DNA of 64,000 nucleotides from Pacificibacter maritimus (GCF_003814915.1 NZ_RKQK01000001.1:698031-762030), one strand, 5' to 3'; shown: positions 34,889 to 44,893, numbered from the stretch's first letter. Made by a program: numbers and translations. Notes: generated by a model not told the origin, from the letters alone.

Positions 34889-35401
34889 ATGGGAAAATCC
34901 ATCGATTACGGAAATCTAATGCACAATGCGATGCGCGGTTTGATCCGCCAAGTGCTTGAGAACGTGCGTAAAGACGGTTTGCCAGGCGATCACCACTTTT
35001 TCATAACTTTCGATACCATGCATCCCGACGTAGAATTGGCGGATTGGTTATCTGATCGTTACCCAGAAGAAATGACGGTGGTCATTCAGCATTGGTTCGA
35101 CAATTTGGAAGTGAATGAGGATAGTTTCTCAATCACTTTGAATTTCGGTGACAGTCCTGAACCTTTGTTCATTCCCTATGACGCTATCCGCACCTTTGTG
35201 GACCCTTCCGTCGAATTTGGTCTGCGCTTTGAAACCCAAGACAGCGACGATGATGACGATTTTGACGAAGAGGACGACAGCGCGATCAGCGACAGCGAAG
35301 TTGCAGACTTTGAACCTGCGCAAAAGTCGGACACACATGTCGAAAAAAATGACGCCCCGAAAGAGGCTGAAATCGTATCATTAGACAATTTCCGCAAGTA
35401 A
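34889..35401 (+). CDS. sspB: SspB family ClpXP adaptor (alpha type)
   Basis: 170 residues from the ATG at 34889 (GGAAGGA upstream). The substrate-binding domain is residues 1-115 (IDYGNLMHNAMRGLIRQVL, DHHFFITFDTMHPDVELADW, FVDPSVEFGLRF). An acidic flexible linker follows, with SDDDDDFDEEDD. The short C-terminal ClpX-docking tail is IVSLDNFRK. SspB delivers ssrA-tagged peptides to ClpXP; the tag-encoding gene lies directly upstream. Confidence 0.9.
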   Translation: MGKSIDYGNLMHNAMRGLIRQVLENVRKDGLPGDHHFFITFDTMHPDVELADWLSDRYPEEMTVVIQHWFDNLEVNEDSFSITLNFGDSPEPLFIPYDAIRTFVDPSVEFGLRFETQDSDDDDDFDEEDDSAISDSEVADFEPAQKSDTHVEKNDAPKEAEIVSLDNFRK

Positions 35402-35426
35402 TCTGTCACGCATAATCTGTCACGCT
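35399..35426. repeat. 14-bp tandem duplication at the sspB stop codon
   Basis: TAATCTGTCACGC plus one base occurs twice in a row (35399-35412, 35413-35426), with the sspB stop codon in the first copy. Confidence 0.85.
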
Positions 35427-35431
35427 TGAAG

Positions 35432-35448
35432 AGGGTCTGCCCTTTTTA
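35432..35448 (+). terminator. Short terminator after sspB
   Basis: AGGG-TCTG-CCCT followed by five T residues. The stem is only four pairs, so the call is tentative. Confidence 0.4.
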
Positions 35449-35637
35449 ATGTTGACGAATAGATGCCATTCATTCGGCATCTCGCGTGCTCACTGACACC
35501 GACCTGCACTGTAATTCATAAATTTACTTTTTGTAGCGCTAACAGGCCGCCCTTAAAGGCCTGTTTACATTGCATGACGCTGCGCAAAGTCGTATAGCCA
35601 AGTCAAATTTTTGGCTTGCACCAAGGGAGAGAGCCCC

Positions 35638-37032
35638 ATGACAAATACCCGTACAGAAACCGACAGCTTTGGCCCACTTGAGGTCCCTTCTGACAAATAC
35701 TGGGGCGCGCAAACTCAGCGTTCAATCATGAACTTTCCAATCGGTTGGGAAAAACAACCTGTGCCGATCATCCGCGCCCTTGGTGTTGTGAAAAAAGCCT
35801 GTGCCATGGAAAACTTCGCCCAAGGCAATCTGCCCAAAGACCTTGCTGACGCGATCATCGCTGCTGCGACCGAGGTAATTGACGGCAAATTCGACGACAA
35901 CTTTCCCTTGGTGGTTTGGCAAACAGGTTCGGGCACACAATCCAACATGAACGCCAATGAAGTCATTTCAAACCGCGCGATTGAAATGCTTGGCGGCGAA
36001 TTGGCATCCAAATCGCCTGTTCACCCGAACGATCACTGCAACATGGGCCAGTCGTCAAACGACACATTCCCAACTGCGATGCATGTCGCGATTGGTATGC
36101 AGGCGCGTGATGTTTTGCTGCCTGGCCTTGAAAAACTTGCCGCAGCTTTGGAAGCTAAATCCGAAGAATTCAAAGACATTATCAAAATTGGCCGCACGCA
36201 CACGCAGGATGCGACACCTTTGACTTTGGGTCAGGAATTCGGCGGCTACGCGCATCAAGTGCGCAAAGGCATCGAGCGGGTGAAATCTTGCCTGCCTGAC
36301 ATTTACGAATTGGCGCAAGGCGGTACTGCCGTGGGCACTGGCCTGAACACCAAAAAAGGTTGGGCAGAAGCTGTGGCCAAACATATGGCCGAGATCACCG
36401 ACCTGCCCTTCGTGACAGCGCCAAACAAATTCGAATCCTTGGCTGCACATGACGCGATGGTCATGTTCTCAGGCGCTTTGAAAACCGTTGCTGGCTCTTT
36501 GTTCAAAATCGCCAACGACATGCGCCTTTTGGGCTCTGGTCCACGTTCAGGTCTGGGTGAATTGATCTTGCCAGAAAACGAACCAGGTTCATCCATCATG
36601 CCAGGTAAAGTGAACCCGACACAGGCCGAAGCTTTGACCATGGTCTGTTGCCACGTGATGGGCAATGACGCGGCTGTTGGAATGGCTGGCTCACAAGGCC
36701 ATTTTGAATTGAACGTTTACAACCCAATGATGTCCTACAACGTGTTGCAATCTATGCAACTTTTGGGCGACAGCGCCTCTGCCTTTACTGATAATATGGT
36801 TGTCGGCACCAAAGCAAATGTTGAGCGCATCGATAAGTTGATGAAAGAAAGCTTGATGTTGGTCACAGCCTTGGCTCCGACCATCGGCTATGACAATGCG
36901 ACCAAAGTGGCCAAAACGGCGCATAAGAACGGCACCACTTTGAAAGAAGAAGCAATCGCTTTGGGCTTTGTTGACGCTGAAACATTTGACGCAGTTGTGC
37001 GCCCCGAACAAATGATCGGTCCAAAAGACTAA
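35638..37032 (+). CDS. fumC: Fumarate hydratase, class II
   Basis: 464 residues from the ATG at 35638 (AAGGGAGAG upstream; a start at 35611 lacks support). Oxygen-stable, Fe-S-free fumarase of the TCA cycle. Superfamily signature [16 protein letters not shown], plus [41 protein letters not shown] and [17 protein letters not shown] are all intact. A terminator follows. The 236-base upstream region has a 7-bp hairpin at 35461-35482 and a GTAGCGCTAAC element near 35533 resembling the zwf operator. Confidence 0.96.
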   Translation: MTNTRTETDSFGPLEVPSDKYWGAQTQRSIMNFPIGWEKQPVPIIRALGVVKKACAMENFAQGNLPKDLADAIIAAATEVIDGKFDDNFPLVVWQTGSGTQSNMNANEVISNRAIEMLGGELASKSPVHPNDHCNMGQSSNDTFPTAMHVAIGMQARDVLLPGLEKLAAALEAKSEEFKDIIKIGRTHTQDATPLTLGQEFGGYAHQVRKGIERVKSCLPDIYELAQGGTAVGTGLNTKKGWAEAVAKHMAEITDLPFVTAPNKFESLAAHDAMVMFSGALKTVAGSLFKIANDMRLLGSGPRSGLGELILPENEPGSSIMPGKVNPTQAEALTMVCCHVMGNDAAVGMAGSQGHFELNVYNPMMSYNVLQSMQLLGDSASAFTDNMVVGTKANVERIDKLMKESLMLVTALAPTIGYDNATKVAKTAHKNGTTLKEEAIALGFVDAETFDAVVRPEQMIGPKD

Positions 37033-37055
37033 ACAATAGAAATATCAGCTATTTA

Positions 37056-37084
37056 AGGGGCAGCTTTACGGCTGCTCCTTTTTT
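37056..37084 (+). terminator. Terminator of fumC
   Basis: AGGGGCAGC (37056-37064) pairs with GCTGCTCCT (37071-37079), then six T residues. Confidence 0.88.
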
Positions 37085-37131
37085 CTTGCACCCACTTGTC
37101 AGGGCTGATCAATGCGGTACAATTCTACCCC

Positions 37132-37314
37132 ATGAGCACACCGATCAATCTAAATAAATTTCGCAAAATCAAAGCCCGCGCAGATAAACGCCTCAAGGCG
37201 GATGAAAATTCGCTAAAATTTGGGCGCAGCAAGGCCCAAAAAGCCGCCGAGAAAGCGCAGTCCAACTCATTGCAGAGGCATCTGGACGCCCACAAACGGG
37301 ATAGGTCCGAATGA
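37132..37314 (+). CDS. DUF4169 family small basic protein
   Basis: 60 residues from the ATG at 37132, starting MSTPINLNKFRKIKARADKRLKA. Highly charged, helical, no membrane segment. Matches the pattern of the short alphaproteobacterial DUF4169 family, usually found just before a ribbon-helix-helix gene as here. Its last codon overlaps that gene as ATGA. Function unknown; the charge suggests nucleic-acid contact. Confidence 0.75.
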   Translation: MSTPINLNKFRKIKARADKRLKADENSLKFGRSKAQKAAEKAQSNSLQRHLDAHKRDRSE

Positions 37315-37544
37315 TTGGCCGCCCCGTCAAACGATCCTTAACCCTTCACGGGCACCGCACATCCGTATCGCTGGAAGAACCCTTTTGGGCTGCGTTTCGC
37401 ATGATCGCACAGGAAAAATCAAAACCAATCAATGTCTTAGCAGCCGAAATTGATGAGCTACGTGGCGTAGACTCAGGGCTTGCCTCAGCCATTCGGGTTT
37501 ATGTTTTGGCCTATTATCAGACAAAAGCCCAAGAAGGCGCTTGA
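37311..37544 (+). CDS. Ribbon-helix-helix domain protein
   Basis: 77 residues. RPVKRSLTLHGHRTSVSLEEPFW gives the beta strand and the first helix starts at EPFWAAFRMIAQEK; INVLAAEIDEL follows. This is the RHH_4 type found as a conserved small protein in Rhizobiales and Rhodobacterales. Coupled to the DUF4169 gene by a four-base overlap. Could be a DNA-binding regulator; there is no sign of a toxin partner. Confidence 0.8.
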   Translation: MIGRPVKRSLTLHGHRTSVSLEEPFWAAFRMIAQEKSKPINVLAAEIDELRGVDSGLASAIRVYVLAYYQTKAQEGA

Positions 37545-38308
37545 GACACCAACGCCAATCGCACCGATTGACGTAACGGTGTCATGCTAAAACGCCCCTC
37601 GACAACAGATTGCGGGTCACGGATTGCCAGCTTTAAAAGCGGTAGATGGGTCATGGCATCAATCATTGGCGCACGCTGTAATTTGGTGAGTTCTGACAAC
37701 GCAGCGCCTGTGCCCTTGATGTCATCCAATGCATCTTGCGCCAAGTCACTCACAGCTTGGGGGCGCCCGTCCAACAAAGGGATGCGCCCAGCCTCTTGCA
37801 ACTTGGGAACAGCGGCAAGATAACGCAACAAACCACCAGCATAACCTATATTTTTCAGGGCATTAAAGCCGTTTCCTGAAGCACCAAGCAGGCGCGCAGC
37901 TTGCAAGAGAGGCAAGGCATAACTGTTGTTTAAGTAGCGTTTTAACGCCGATAAATCTTCATGCGGATCTTTGTAAATATCCCACTGGCGTGCTGTAATG
38001 GTCGCGTCGAGAGACAGCGCGGCCTCACCATCCAACACATGTGCCAAGGGGCGCGCTACCTCATGGGCGCGTGGGTCTTTGCCGTCAATTTTCTCTTGCA
38101 AGACATCGCGCCAAAACTGCAAACGCATTTCCGCGATCATGCTTTCCTTGGTCAACCATGGGGCTTTGGCGATTTCCAAACAAAAGGCATGGATCGGAAA
38201 CAACACATCGCGCGCGGGCACAGGTGCGGCCATCGTGGCGCGAAACCGTTCTTGATCGGCCTCAAACACCAAATTGGCGCAGGCTTGAACATCTTGCGGG
38301 GCCAACAT
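37517..38308 (-). CDS. Squalene/phytoene synthase-fold protein, NDUFAF6-like
   Basis: 263 residues from the ATG at 38308, overlapping the cimA stop as TAATG. The fold resembles squalene/phytoene synthase, but the first Asp-rich motif is missing and the conserved element is WDIYKDPHEDLSALKRYLNNSY. That corresponds to the D-Y-DP-DL-Y pattern of the mitochondrial complex I assembly factor NDUFAF6 group. Prenyl transfer is therefore unlikely, and a role in respiratory complex I maturation is an inference by homology. The 3' end overlaps the convergent ribbon-helix-helix gene by 28 bases. Confidence 0.75.
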   Translation of the reverse strand: MLAPQDVQACANLVFEADQERFRATMAAPVPARDVLFPIHAFCLEIAKAPWLTKESMIAEMRLQFWRDVLQEKIDGKDPRAHEVARPLAHVLDGEAALSLDATITARQWDIYKDPHEDLSALKRYLNNSYALPLLQAARLLGASGNGFNALKNIGYAGGLLRYLAAVPKLQEAGRIPLLDGRPQAVSDLAQDALDDIKGTGAALSELTKLQRAPMIDAMTHLPLLKLAIRDPQSVVEGRFSMTPLRQSVRLALVSQAPSWAFV

Positions 38309-39945
38309 TATTGCGCCCCAAGAGCCTGCGCACCGTCTTGCACAAGTTTCCAATTGATCGCATCAAGCAAAGCTTCAAACGAGGCATCGATAATATTCGA
38401 CGACACGCCAACGGTGGACCAGCGCCGCCCCGTGCTATCTTCGTGGTCGATGATAACCCGCGTACGCGCCTCTGTGCCGCCTTGGGTAATTCTCACTTTA
38501 TAATCAACAAGTTCCATATCTTCGATAAGGCTTTGGTATGGCCCGAGATCTTTAACCAAGGCTTTTGAGAGCGCATTGACTGGCCCCCCATCGCTGCCAT
38601 CGGCAATAATGCCTTCTGAGACGGATAAAAGCCGTTCGCCACCGATATTAACCACAACCGTCGCTTCGGAGAGGTGACTCATTTTGCCACGTGCATCCAA
38701 GCGGCGCTCGACTGTGGCGCGGTAGCGTTCGACCGCAAAGAATTGCGGCAAAAGCCCGATTTCAGAGCGGGCCAACAATTCGAAAGACGCCTGCGCGGTA
38801 TCAAATGAATAACCATCCCCCTCTAGCTGCTTGATCCGATCCAAAATACGGCCCATTGCGGGATCGTTTTTAGGCAGGTTCAAGCCCATATCGCCCAAAC
38901 GTTTGCGCAAATTGGATTGTCCAGCTTGGTTTGACATGGGCACAATACGTTGATTTCCCACGACTTCTGGTTCGATATGTTCGTAGGTGGTTGGATCTTT
39001 CAAGATCGCAGAGGCATGCAGTCCCGCTTTATGCGCAAATGCAGAGGCACCGACATAGGGCGCAGAGCGCGTGGGGACGCGGTTCAAAATGTCATCCAAC
39101 ATACGCGAAACCTGCACTAGGTTTTGCAAAGCCTCCTCAGGCACATTGCTGTGCAGGGTCGATTTAAACGGCTCTTTGAGCAGCAAAGTGGGGATCAAAG
39201 TGATCAAATTGGCATTGCCGCAGCGTTCACCCAAACCATTCAATGTTCCTTGAATTTGACGCACCCCTGCCGTGACAGCTGCCAAAGAATTGGCCACAGC
39301 GTTGCCTGTGTCATCATGGGTGTGGATGCCCAAACGCGCGCCTTCAATGCCACTCTCAATCACCTTGCGGGTGATCTTATAGATTTCATCGGGCAAGGTG
39401 CCACCATTGGTATCACATAAAACCACCCAGCGCGCCCCTGCGTCATAGGCGGCTTTCAGGCATTGCAGAGCGTAATCGGGATTGGCCTTGTAGCCGTCAA
39501 AGAAATGTTCGGCGTCAAACAGCGCTTCGCGGCCTGATTTGACCAAATGCGCAATAGAGGCGCTGATGTTTTCGAGGTTTTCGTCTAAGGTGATGCCAAG
39601 CGCCGTTGTGACGTGGAAATCATGGGTCTTGCCGACCAAACACACGGCCTTGGTGCCCGCATTCATCACGCCCGCGAGAACTTCGTCATTTTCAGCCGAG
39701 CGCCCTGCCCGTTTGGTCATGCCAAAGGCCAAAAACGTGGCTTTTGTCTTGGGCGCTTGTTCGAAAAATTCGGAATCTGTCGGATTGGCACCGGGCCAAC
39801 CGCCTTCGATGTAATCCACGCCCAGATTGTCCAAAGCATCGGTGATCTGGAATTTTTCAGCCGTAGAAAACTGCACACCTTGGGTTTGCTGACCATCGCG
39901 TAATGTGGTGTCGAAAAGGTAGAGGCGATCTTTTTGAGCGGTCAT
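38308..39945 (-). CDS. cimA: (R)-citramalate synthase
   Basis: 545 residues. Condenses pyruvate and acetyl-CoA to citramalate, an alternative entry to isoleucine. HMGL-like catalytic domain: [19 protein letters not shown] with the metal Asp, [20 protein letters not shown] with the metal His pair, and [19 protein letters not shown]. The C-terminal regulatory LeuA dimer domain covers residues 410-530. The [12 protein letters not shown] variant and length point to citramalate rather than 2-isopropylmalate synthase. The start overlaps the cysS stop as ATGA. Confidence 0.9.
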   Translation of the reverse strand: MTAQKDRLYLFDTTLRDGQQTQGVQFSTAEKFQITDALDNLGVDYIEGGWPGANPTDSEFFEQAPKTKATFLAFGMTKRAGRSAENDEVLAGVMNAGTKAVCLVGKTHDFHVTTALGITLDENLENISASIAHLVKSGREALFDAEHFFDGYKANPDYALQCLKAAYDAGARWVVLCDTNGGTLPDEIYKITRKVIESGIEGARLGIHTHDDTGNAVANSLAAVTAGVRQIQGTLNGLGERCGNANLITLIPTLLLKEPFKSTLHSNVPEEALQNLVQVSRMLDDILNRVPTRSAPYVGASAFAHKAGLHASAILKDPTTYEHIEPEVVGNQRIVPMSNQAGQSNLRKRLGDMGLNLPKNDPAMGRILDRIKQLEGDGYSFDTAQASFELLARSEIGLLPQFFAVERYRATVERRLDARGKMSHLSEATVVVNIGGERLLSVSEGIIADGSDGGPVNALSKALVKDLGPYQSLIEDMELVDYKVRITQGGTEARTRVIIDHEDSTGRRWSTVGVSSNIIDASFEALLDAINWKLVQDGAQALGAQ

Positions 39946-41405
39946 AGCAAGCCCTCCAATTTTGAGGGATCGAATTTCGGCCCCGCCTCAAGCTCAACAC
40001 CTGTTTTCGACATGCGCACTTCTACACCTGCGTCTAGGAGTGCTGTTTTGATACGATCAACTTCTGAAAAATCTTTAGAGACCATCGCCGCCATTCTCTC
40101 GGTAGAAAGCCGTGATTTAATAGGTGTTAAGAGCACCTCCACATTGCCATCGACAGCACTTTCCCACCCGCTTAATTCATCGGTCAACAAGCCAAGAAGT
40201 GTTGCAGAAGCTTTAAGAATTCCGCGCCAATGATTGCTAGAGTGCGTGAGCTGATCTGTCATGCCAGCTTTCTCAAATTTCTCAATATGAATAATATCAT
40301 TTGCAATCGCTCGAAGGCTTGCGATCGCAGCTGGGGTATTCAAATCTTGAGACAAATTGAATGCGACTCCCAGATCTACTTCTGTTGGTTGAATTCCTGC
40401 GACGAGCCGCCTCCACTTCGTTAGTTCCTTCTTGGCCTGTTCCGCTTTCTCCGCAGTCCAATCCATCGGTTTGCGATAATGCGTGCTCAGAAACACAAAG
40501 CGGACGACTTCACCGGGGACGCCTTGGTCAAGTAAATCTCGCACGGTGAAGAAATTGCCAAGGCTCTTGGACATTTTCTTGCCCTCGACCTGCAACATCT
40601 CGTTGTGCAGCCAATAGTTAGCAAAGCCCTCGCCATCGTCGGCGTGGCCAGAGGCGCAGCAGCTTTGGGCGATTTCATTTTCGTGGTGCGGGAACATTAA
40701 ATCATTGCCGCCGCCGTGAATGTCGAAATGATCGCCCAAGATATCCTTGGCCATGGCAGAACATTCGATATGCCAACCAGGGCGGCCTTTGCCCCAAGGG
40801 CTGTCCCATCCTGGCGTGTCCGCATCGGAGGGTTTCCACAGCACAAAATCCATCGGATCGCGTTTGTTATCTGCAACTTCAACGCGTGCCCCTGCGATCA
40901 TATCGTCTGTGTTGCGGCCGGAAAGCGCACCGTATTGGGCGTAGCTGTTGACGGAAAACAACACATGACCTGCGCCATCGGGATAAGCGTGGCCTTTTTC
41001 AATCAGGTCTTGGATCATCGTGATCATCTGATCAATATATTCGGTCGCGCGGGGCATGTGATCGGGGTTCATGGCGCCGACAGCTTGCATATCATCCAGA
41101 TACCACTGGCTTGTCTCATCGGTGATCTCGCGAATAGAGCGCCCTGTTTCAGCCGCCTTAGCGTTGATTTTATCATCCACGTCGGTGAAATTGCGCACAT
41201 AGGTGACGTGGTTTTCGCCGTAGACATGCCGCAGCAAGCGGTAGAGCACATCAAAGACAATCACAGGGCGCGCATTGCCGATATGGGCGCGATCATAGAC
41301 GGTCGGCCCACAGACATACATCCGGACATTTTGCGCATCAATCGGGATAAAATCCTCTTTTTTGCGGGTCTTGGTATTGGTCAGACGGATGGTGGTCTGT
41401 GTCAT
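39942..41405 (-). CDS. cysS: Cysteine--tRNA ligase
   Basis: 487 residues. Class I synthetase: HIGH-like motif THIGNARPV reads as [16 protein letters not shown], the zinc-binding Cys28 lies in [16 protein letters not shown], and the KMSKS motif is in [16 protein letters not shown]. The C-terminal part (about residues 350-487, bases 39990-40360) uses visibly more ATT, CTT, TCT and GCA codons than the rest. Upstream of cimA in a two-gene or three-gene unit with the NDUFAF6-like gene. Confidence 0.95.
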   Translation of the reverse strand: MTQTTIRLTNTKTRKKEDFIPIDAQNVRMYVCGPTVYDRAHIGNARPVIVFDVLYRLLRHVYGENHVTYVRNFTDVDDKINAKAAETGRSIREITDETSQWYLDDMQAVGAMNPDHMPRATEYIDQMITMIQDLIEKGHAYPDGAGHVLFSVNSYAQYGALSGRNTDDMIAGARVEVADNKRDPMDFVLWKPSDADTPGWDSPWGKGRPGWHIECSAMAKDILGDHFDIHGGGNDLMFPHHENEIAQSCCASGHADDGEGFANYWLHNEMLQVEGKKMSKSLGNFFTVRDLLDQGVPGEVVRFVFLSTHYRKPMDWTAEKAEQAKKELTKWRRLVAGIQPTEVDLGVAFNLSQDLNTPAAIASLRAIANDIIHIEKFEKAGMTDQLTHSSNHWRGILKASATLLGLLTDELSGWESAVDGNVEVLLTPIKSRLSTERMAAMVSKDFSEVDRIKTALLDAGVEVRMSKTGVELEAGPKFDPSKLEGLL

Positions 41406-41597
41406 AGCTATAGCTTTCCTTCGGGTGTCCCCGCGGGCATATCAGCTTCATTCATAAGAGAAAAGAGACCAGACCCCGCGTGACACTGTCAGCGGATAAT
41501 GCAGCAAATAATCTGAGTGCATAATGTGGTCATAGCTGTTTATGTAACAGCGCAAACTGGGCTTGCAAAGCCCCTTAATTCTGATCACTTTAACGCC

Positions 41598-42431
41598 ATG
41601 ACAGATAAACCAAACCGCGACCCGATCTTTGAAGTGCCTGAGGGCATTGAACAACTGTTGGAAATCATGCGCCGCTTGCGTGATCCTGAGGGCGGCTGCC
41701 CATGGGATATCGAACAGAGCTTTGAAACAATAGCGCCCTATTCGATTGAAGAAGCTTACGAGGTCGAGGATGCGATCAAACGCGGCGATATGACTGATCT
41801 ACAATCAGAGCTCGGCGATCTGTTGTTTCAATCGGTGTTTCAATCGCAAATCGCGGCCGATAAGGGCCTGTTTGATTTTCAAGATGTGGCCAAAACCATT
41901 GCCGCGAAAATGATTGATCGCCATCCGCATGTCTTTGGCGATCAAAGCAATCAGAAATCGCCAGAACAGCAAACCATCGATTGGGAAGTGCAAAAAGCAG
42001 CCGAACGTGAGCGGCGCGGGGAAACTCGCACGCTTGATGGGGTCGCTTTAGGTCTGCCTGCTTTGATGCGGGCGCAAAAGCTGCAAAACCGCGCCGCGCG
42101 TGTGGGGTTTGATTGGCCCGATGTGAGCCATGTGATTGATAAAGTGGTCGAAGAAGCAAGCGAGCTGATCGAGGCGCGTGACAGTAAAACCCAAGCTGAT
42201 GTGTATGAAGAATACGGTGACCTGCTGTTTGTTATGGTCAATCTTGGGCGACATATGGGGATCAATTCCGAAGAAGCTTTGCGCAGCGCCAATGATAAAT
42301 TTACACGCCGTTTCAATGCCGTGGAAGACGAACTTAAACTACAAGGTAAAGAGCCGAAAGAGAGCGATTTGGCGGAAATGGATGCCCTTTGGGATAAAGT
42401 GAAAGCACGCGACAAAAAGGGGATGTTGTAG
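41598..42431 (+). CDS. mazG: Nucleoside triphosphate pyrophosphohydrolase MazG
   Basis: 277 residues from the ATG at 41598; an earlier start at 41517 would add a non-family leader. Two tandem MazG domains: LMRRLRDPEGGCPWD-type opening (EIMRRLRDPEGGCPWD), ELGDLLFQSVFQSQIA with the metal-binding E/D, and the second domain with KVVEEASELIEA and EYGDLLFVMVNLGRHM. Hydrolyses NTPs to NMPs, lowering aberrant nucleotides and influencing ppGpp signalling. Confidence 0.94.
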   Translation: MTDKPNRDPIFEVPEGIEQLLEIMRRLRDPEGGCPWDIEQSFETIAPYSIEEAYEVEDAIKRGDMTDLQSELGDLLFQSVFQSQIAADKGLFDFQDVAKTIAAKMIDRHPHVFGDQSNQKSPEQQTIDWEVQKAAERERRGETRTLDGVALGLPALMRAQKLQNRAARVGFDWPDVSHVIDKVVEEASELIEARDSKTQADVYEEYGDLLFVMVNLGRHMGINSEEALRSANDKFTRRFNAVEDELKLQGKEPKESDLAEMDALWDKVKARDKKGML

Positions 42432-42478
42432 AGTGTCTTTGACACGGGTGGGTTAAATCCGATTTTATCAATCAGGTA

Positions 42479-42506
42479 TTGACCGACTAATTTAGTCAGG
42501 TTAAAA
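42479..42506 (+). promoter_or_regulatory. Promoter with embedded palindrome upstream of the iron-binding protein gene
   Basis: TTGACC (42479-42484), 16-base spacer, TTAAAA (42501-42506). The spacer contains the perfect 13-bp palindrome GACTAATTTAGTC at 42485-42497. A repressor bound there would block polymerase. The sequence resembles iron-responsive operators of Rhodobacterales (IscR/RirA type), which suits the downstream gene. Confidence 0.5.
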
Positions 42507-42532
42507 GGCCTCCAATGAAACTGGAGACTGAT

Positions 42533-43537
42533 ATGACCCTGCGCACTTCTCTTATTGCAACGACTCTTTTGGCCACAGCACCTGCTTTTGCAGCTGACGT
42601 AAATGTTTACTCTCACCGCCAGCCAGAATTGATCGCCCCGCTCACAGAAGCCTTCACAGCCAAAACAGGTATCAACGTCAATGTCGCCTTTATGGACTCT
42701 GGCTTGGTGGAACGCCTGAAAGCCGAAGGCGACCGTTCCCCTGCAGATGTGATCCTAACAGTCGACATTTCACGTTTGGCCCAAGCGGTTGACGCGGGTG
42801 TGACACAATCAATCGAAACAGAAACCCTAAAAACCAATGTGCCTGCCGCTTACCATGATCCTGCGGGTCACTGGTGGGGTGTGACCACCCGCGCACGTGT
42901 TGTTTACGCCTCGAAAGAAGCTGTCGCAGATGGGGAAATCACCACGTATGAAGATCTTGCTGATCCAAAATGGAAAGGCCGCATCTGTACGCGTTCAGGC
43001 ACCAATTCCTACATGATCGGCCTGACATCAGCCTACCTTGTGCACCACGGCGCTGAGGAAACCAAAACGTGGCTTGAAGGCGTAAAAGCCAACCTCGCGC
43101 GCAAGCCACAAGGCAACGATCGCGCGCAAGTTAAAGCCATCTGGGCTGGCGAATGTGATATTTCCATCGGCAACACCTATTACATGGGGCAAATGCTGGC
43201 GGATGAAGAGCAAAAAGAATGGGCGGATTCAGTACGTCTTGAATTCCCAGTCTTCGAAAACGGTGGCACGCATGTGAACATTTCAGGCGTGGCTTTGACC
43301 AAAGCTGCGAAAAACTTGGATGAAGCGACACAATTCATCGAATACCTGACATCACCAGAAGCGCAAGAAATCTACGCGGAAGTAAATAACGAATACCCAA
43401 TCGCGCCAGGCACAGCAGCCTCAGATTTGGTGGAAAGCTGGGGTGAATTTACCGCAGATGATTTGAACTTGATGACCATTGCTGAGGTTCGTGGCGAAGC
43501 TTTGCGTCTGACAGAAGAAGTTGACTACGACGGCTAA
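42533..43537 (+). CDS. Fe(3+) ABC transporter substrate-binding protein (FbpA/FutA-like)
   Basis: 334 residues from the ATG at 42533, which has GGAG before it and directly begins a signal peptide (MTLRTSLIATTLLATAPAFA). An in-frame ATG at 42515 is possible but puts charged residues ahead of the signal. Periplasmic ferric-iron binder: mature start DVNVYSHRQPELIAPL, the LTVDISRLAQAVDAG hinge and the iron-ligand tyrosine pair Tyr216-Tyr217 in GNTYYMGQM. No permease or ATPase gene follows; a terminator does, so the membrane components are encoded elsewhere. Confidence 0.92.
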   Translation: MTLRTSLIATTLLATAPAFAADVNVYSHRQPELIAPLTEAFTAKTGINVNVAFMDSGLVERLKAEGDRSPADVILTVDISRLAQAVDAGVTQSIETETLKTNVPAAYHDPAGHWWGVTTRARVVYASKEAVADGEITTYEDLADPKWKGRICTRSGTNSYMIGLTSAYLVHHGAEETKTWLEGVKANLARKPQGNDRAQVKAIWAGECDISIGNTYYMGQMLADEEQKEWADSVRLEFPVFENGGTHVNISGVALTKAAKNLDEATQFIEYLTSPEAQEIYAEVNNEYPIAPGTAASDLVESWGEFTADDLNLMTIAEVRGEALRLTEEVDYDG

Positions 43538-43560
43538 ATATAGCTGCTATTGACTTCGTG

Positions 43561-43599
43561 AAAACACCCACCTCTTTAATGCAGAAGGTGGGTGTTTTT
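43561..43599. terminator. Bidirectional terminator between the iron-binding protein gene and rnd
   Basis: AAAACACCCACCT (43561-43573) and AGGTGGGTGTTTT (43586-43598) form a perfect 13-bp stem with A and T tracts. Confidence 0.93.
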
Positions 43600-43637
43600 A
43601 CATTTGAATATCGATTTTAACAAATCATATCATAGTC

Positions 43638-44795
43638 TTAAAGCGTGATGACATCGACTTTCTGACCTTTAACCGCCAAACCGATTTCACCATTGCACAG
43701 GCGCAAAGCATCCGCGCCAAACACCTCTGCACGCCAGCCCTTTAAAGACGGCACATCGCGTTTGCCCGCTGCGATCATGTCGAGTTCGGCTGAGGATGCG
43801 ATCATTTTTGCCGCAACATTGGCATTGTCAGATTTGGCTTTCAACAAAACGCGCAACATATCGGCCAAAGCTGGATTGACCTGCAATTTATCGCGCTCAA
43901 GATCAGGTTTTGGCATTTGCTCGGGGCTATATTTTGCCGCCGCATCAATAGCAGCCAGAATACCATCCGCGATATCCCCTTTGCGGGCCTCACGCAGCAG
44001 CAAGCGTGAGCGCGACAGATCTTGCGCGGTCTTCGGTTTGGTCGATGCCAATTCTAGCATCGCATCGTCTTTATAAACGCGGTTGCGGGGAATATCGCGC
44101 TTTTGCGAATAATCTTCGCGGAAGGCTGCCAATTCTTTAACCGCAGCTAAGAATTTTCCTGAACTGGTGCGGGTTTTCACACGTTTCCACGCGTTTTCAG
44201 GTTCAACCACATAGGTCTCAGGGCTCATCAAGACCTGCATTTCCTCGGCGACCCATTTTTCGCGCTTGGATTTCTTGACCTCTGCATCAAGGAATTCATA
44301 GATCATCCGCAAATGCGTTACATCAGCAAGCGCATATGTTTCTTGCGCAGGCGTCAAAGGGCGGCGCGACCAATCGGTGAAACGTGATGTTTTATCTAGG
44401 CTTTGTTTGGCAATCTTGCGCACCAAAGTCTCATATCCGACCTGTTCACCAAAACCGCAGACCATCGCTGCGACCTGCGTGTCGAATAAAGGTGACGGGA
44501 TCACTTTGCCTTGGATATAGAAAATTTCTAAATCTTGGCGTGCGGCGTGAAAGACTTTGACAACATTTTCATCACGAAACAGGTCGTAAAGCGGTGCAAG
44601 GTCGATATCTTTGGCCAAAGGGTCGACCAAAACAGCATCTTCTTCGTTGTCACCTGTCACAGCCAATTGCACGAGGCAGAGCTTAGAATAATAGGTTCTT
44701 TCGCGAAGAAATTCAGTATCCACAGTCACAAAGGGGTAATTTTTGGCGTGGTCGCAGAAGGCTTGCAGCGCTTCGGTCGTTTTGATGGTGATCAT
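43638..44795 (-). CDS. rnd: Ribonuclease D
   Basis: 385 residues from the ATG at 44795. 3'-5' exoribonuclease for tRNA and stable RNA maturation. DEDDy exonuclease motifs: FVTVDTEFLRERTYY (Asp, Glu), VVKVFHAARQDLEIFY (Asp) and YALADVTHLRMIYEFL (Tyr, Asp). An HRDC domain follows in the C-terminal half around LAAVKELAAFREDYSQKRDIPRNRVYKDDAM. The ribosome site is weak; an upstream in-frame start at 44843 exists but is less likely. Confidence 0.93.
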   Translation of the reverse strand: MITIKTTEALQAFCDHAKNYPFVTVDTEFLRERTYYSKLCLVQLAVTGDNEEDAVLVDPLAKDIDLAPLYDLFRDENVVKVFHAARQDLEIFYIQGKVIPSPLFDTQVAAMVCGFGEQVGYETLVRKIAKQSLDKTSRFTDWSRRPLTPAQETYALADVTHLRMIYEFLDAEVKKSKREKWVAEEMQVLMSPETYVVEPENAWKRVKTRTSSGKFLAAVKELAAFREDYSQKRDIPRNRVYKDDAMLELASTKPKTAQDLSRSRLLLREARKGDIADGILAAIDAAAKYSPEQMPKPDLERDKLQVNPALADMLRVLLKAKSDNANVAAKMIASSAELDMIAAGKRDVPSLKGWRAEVFGADALRLCNGEIGLAVKGQKVDVITL

Positions 44796-44893
44796 ATATA
44801 TCTTTTCTAAACTGAGCGGGGTCATCCCGCAGGACTTCGTCAATTTCTACGCAACTCAAAGGGGAATGAAAAGCAAATAGGCCGAAATGCGAA

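Noticed and set aside
37311-37544. Ribbon-helix-helix gene as antitoxin of a toxin-antitoxin pair
   Set aside because: The partner DUF4169 gene is a conserved small basic protein with no toxin features, and the next gene is convergent.
37517-38308. Carotenoid or hopanoid biosynthesis (phytoene/squalene synthase)
   Set aside because: The first Asp-rich motif is missing and the second matches the NDUFAF6 type; no other terpenoid gene is nearby.
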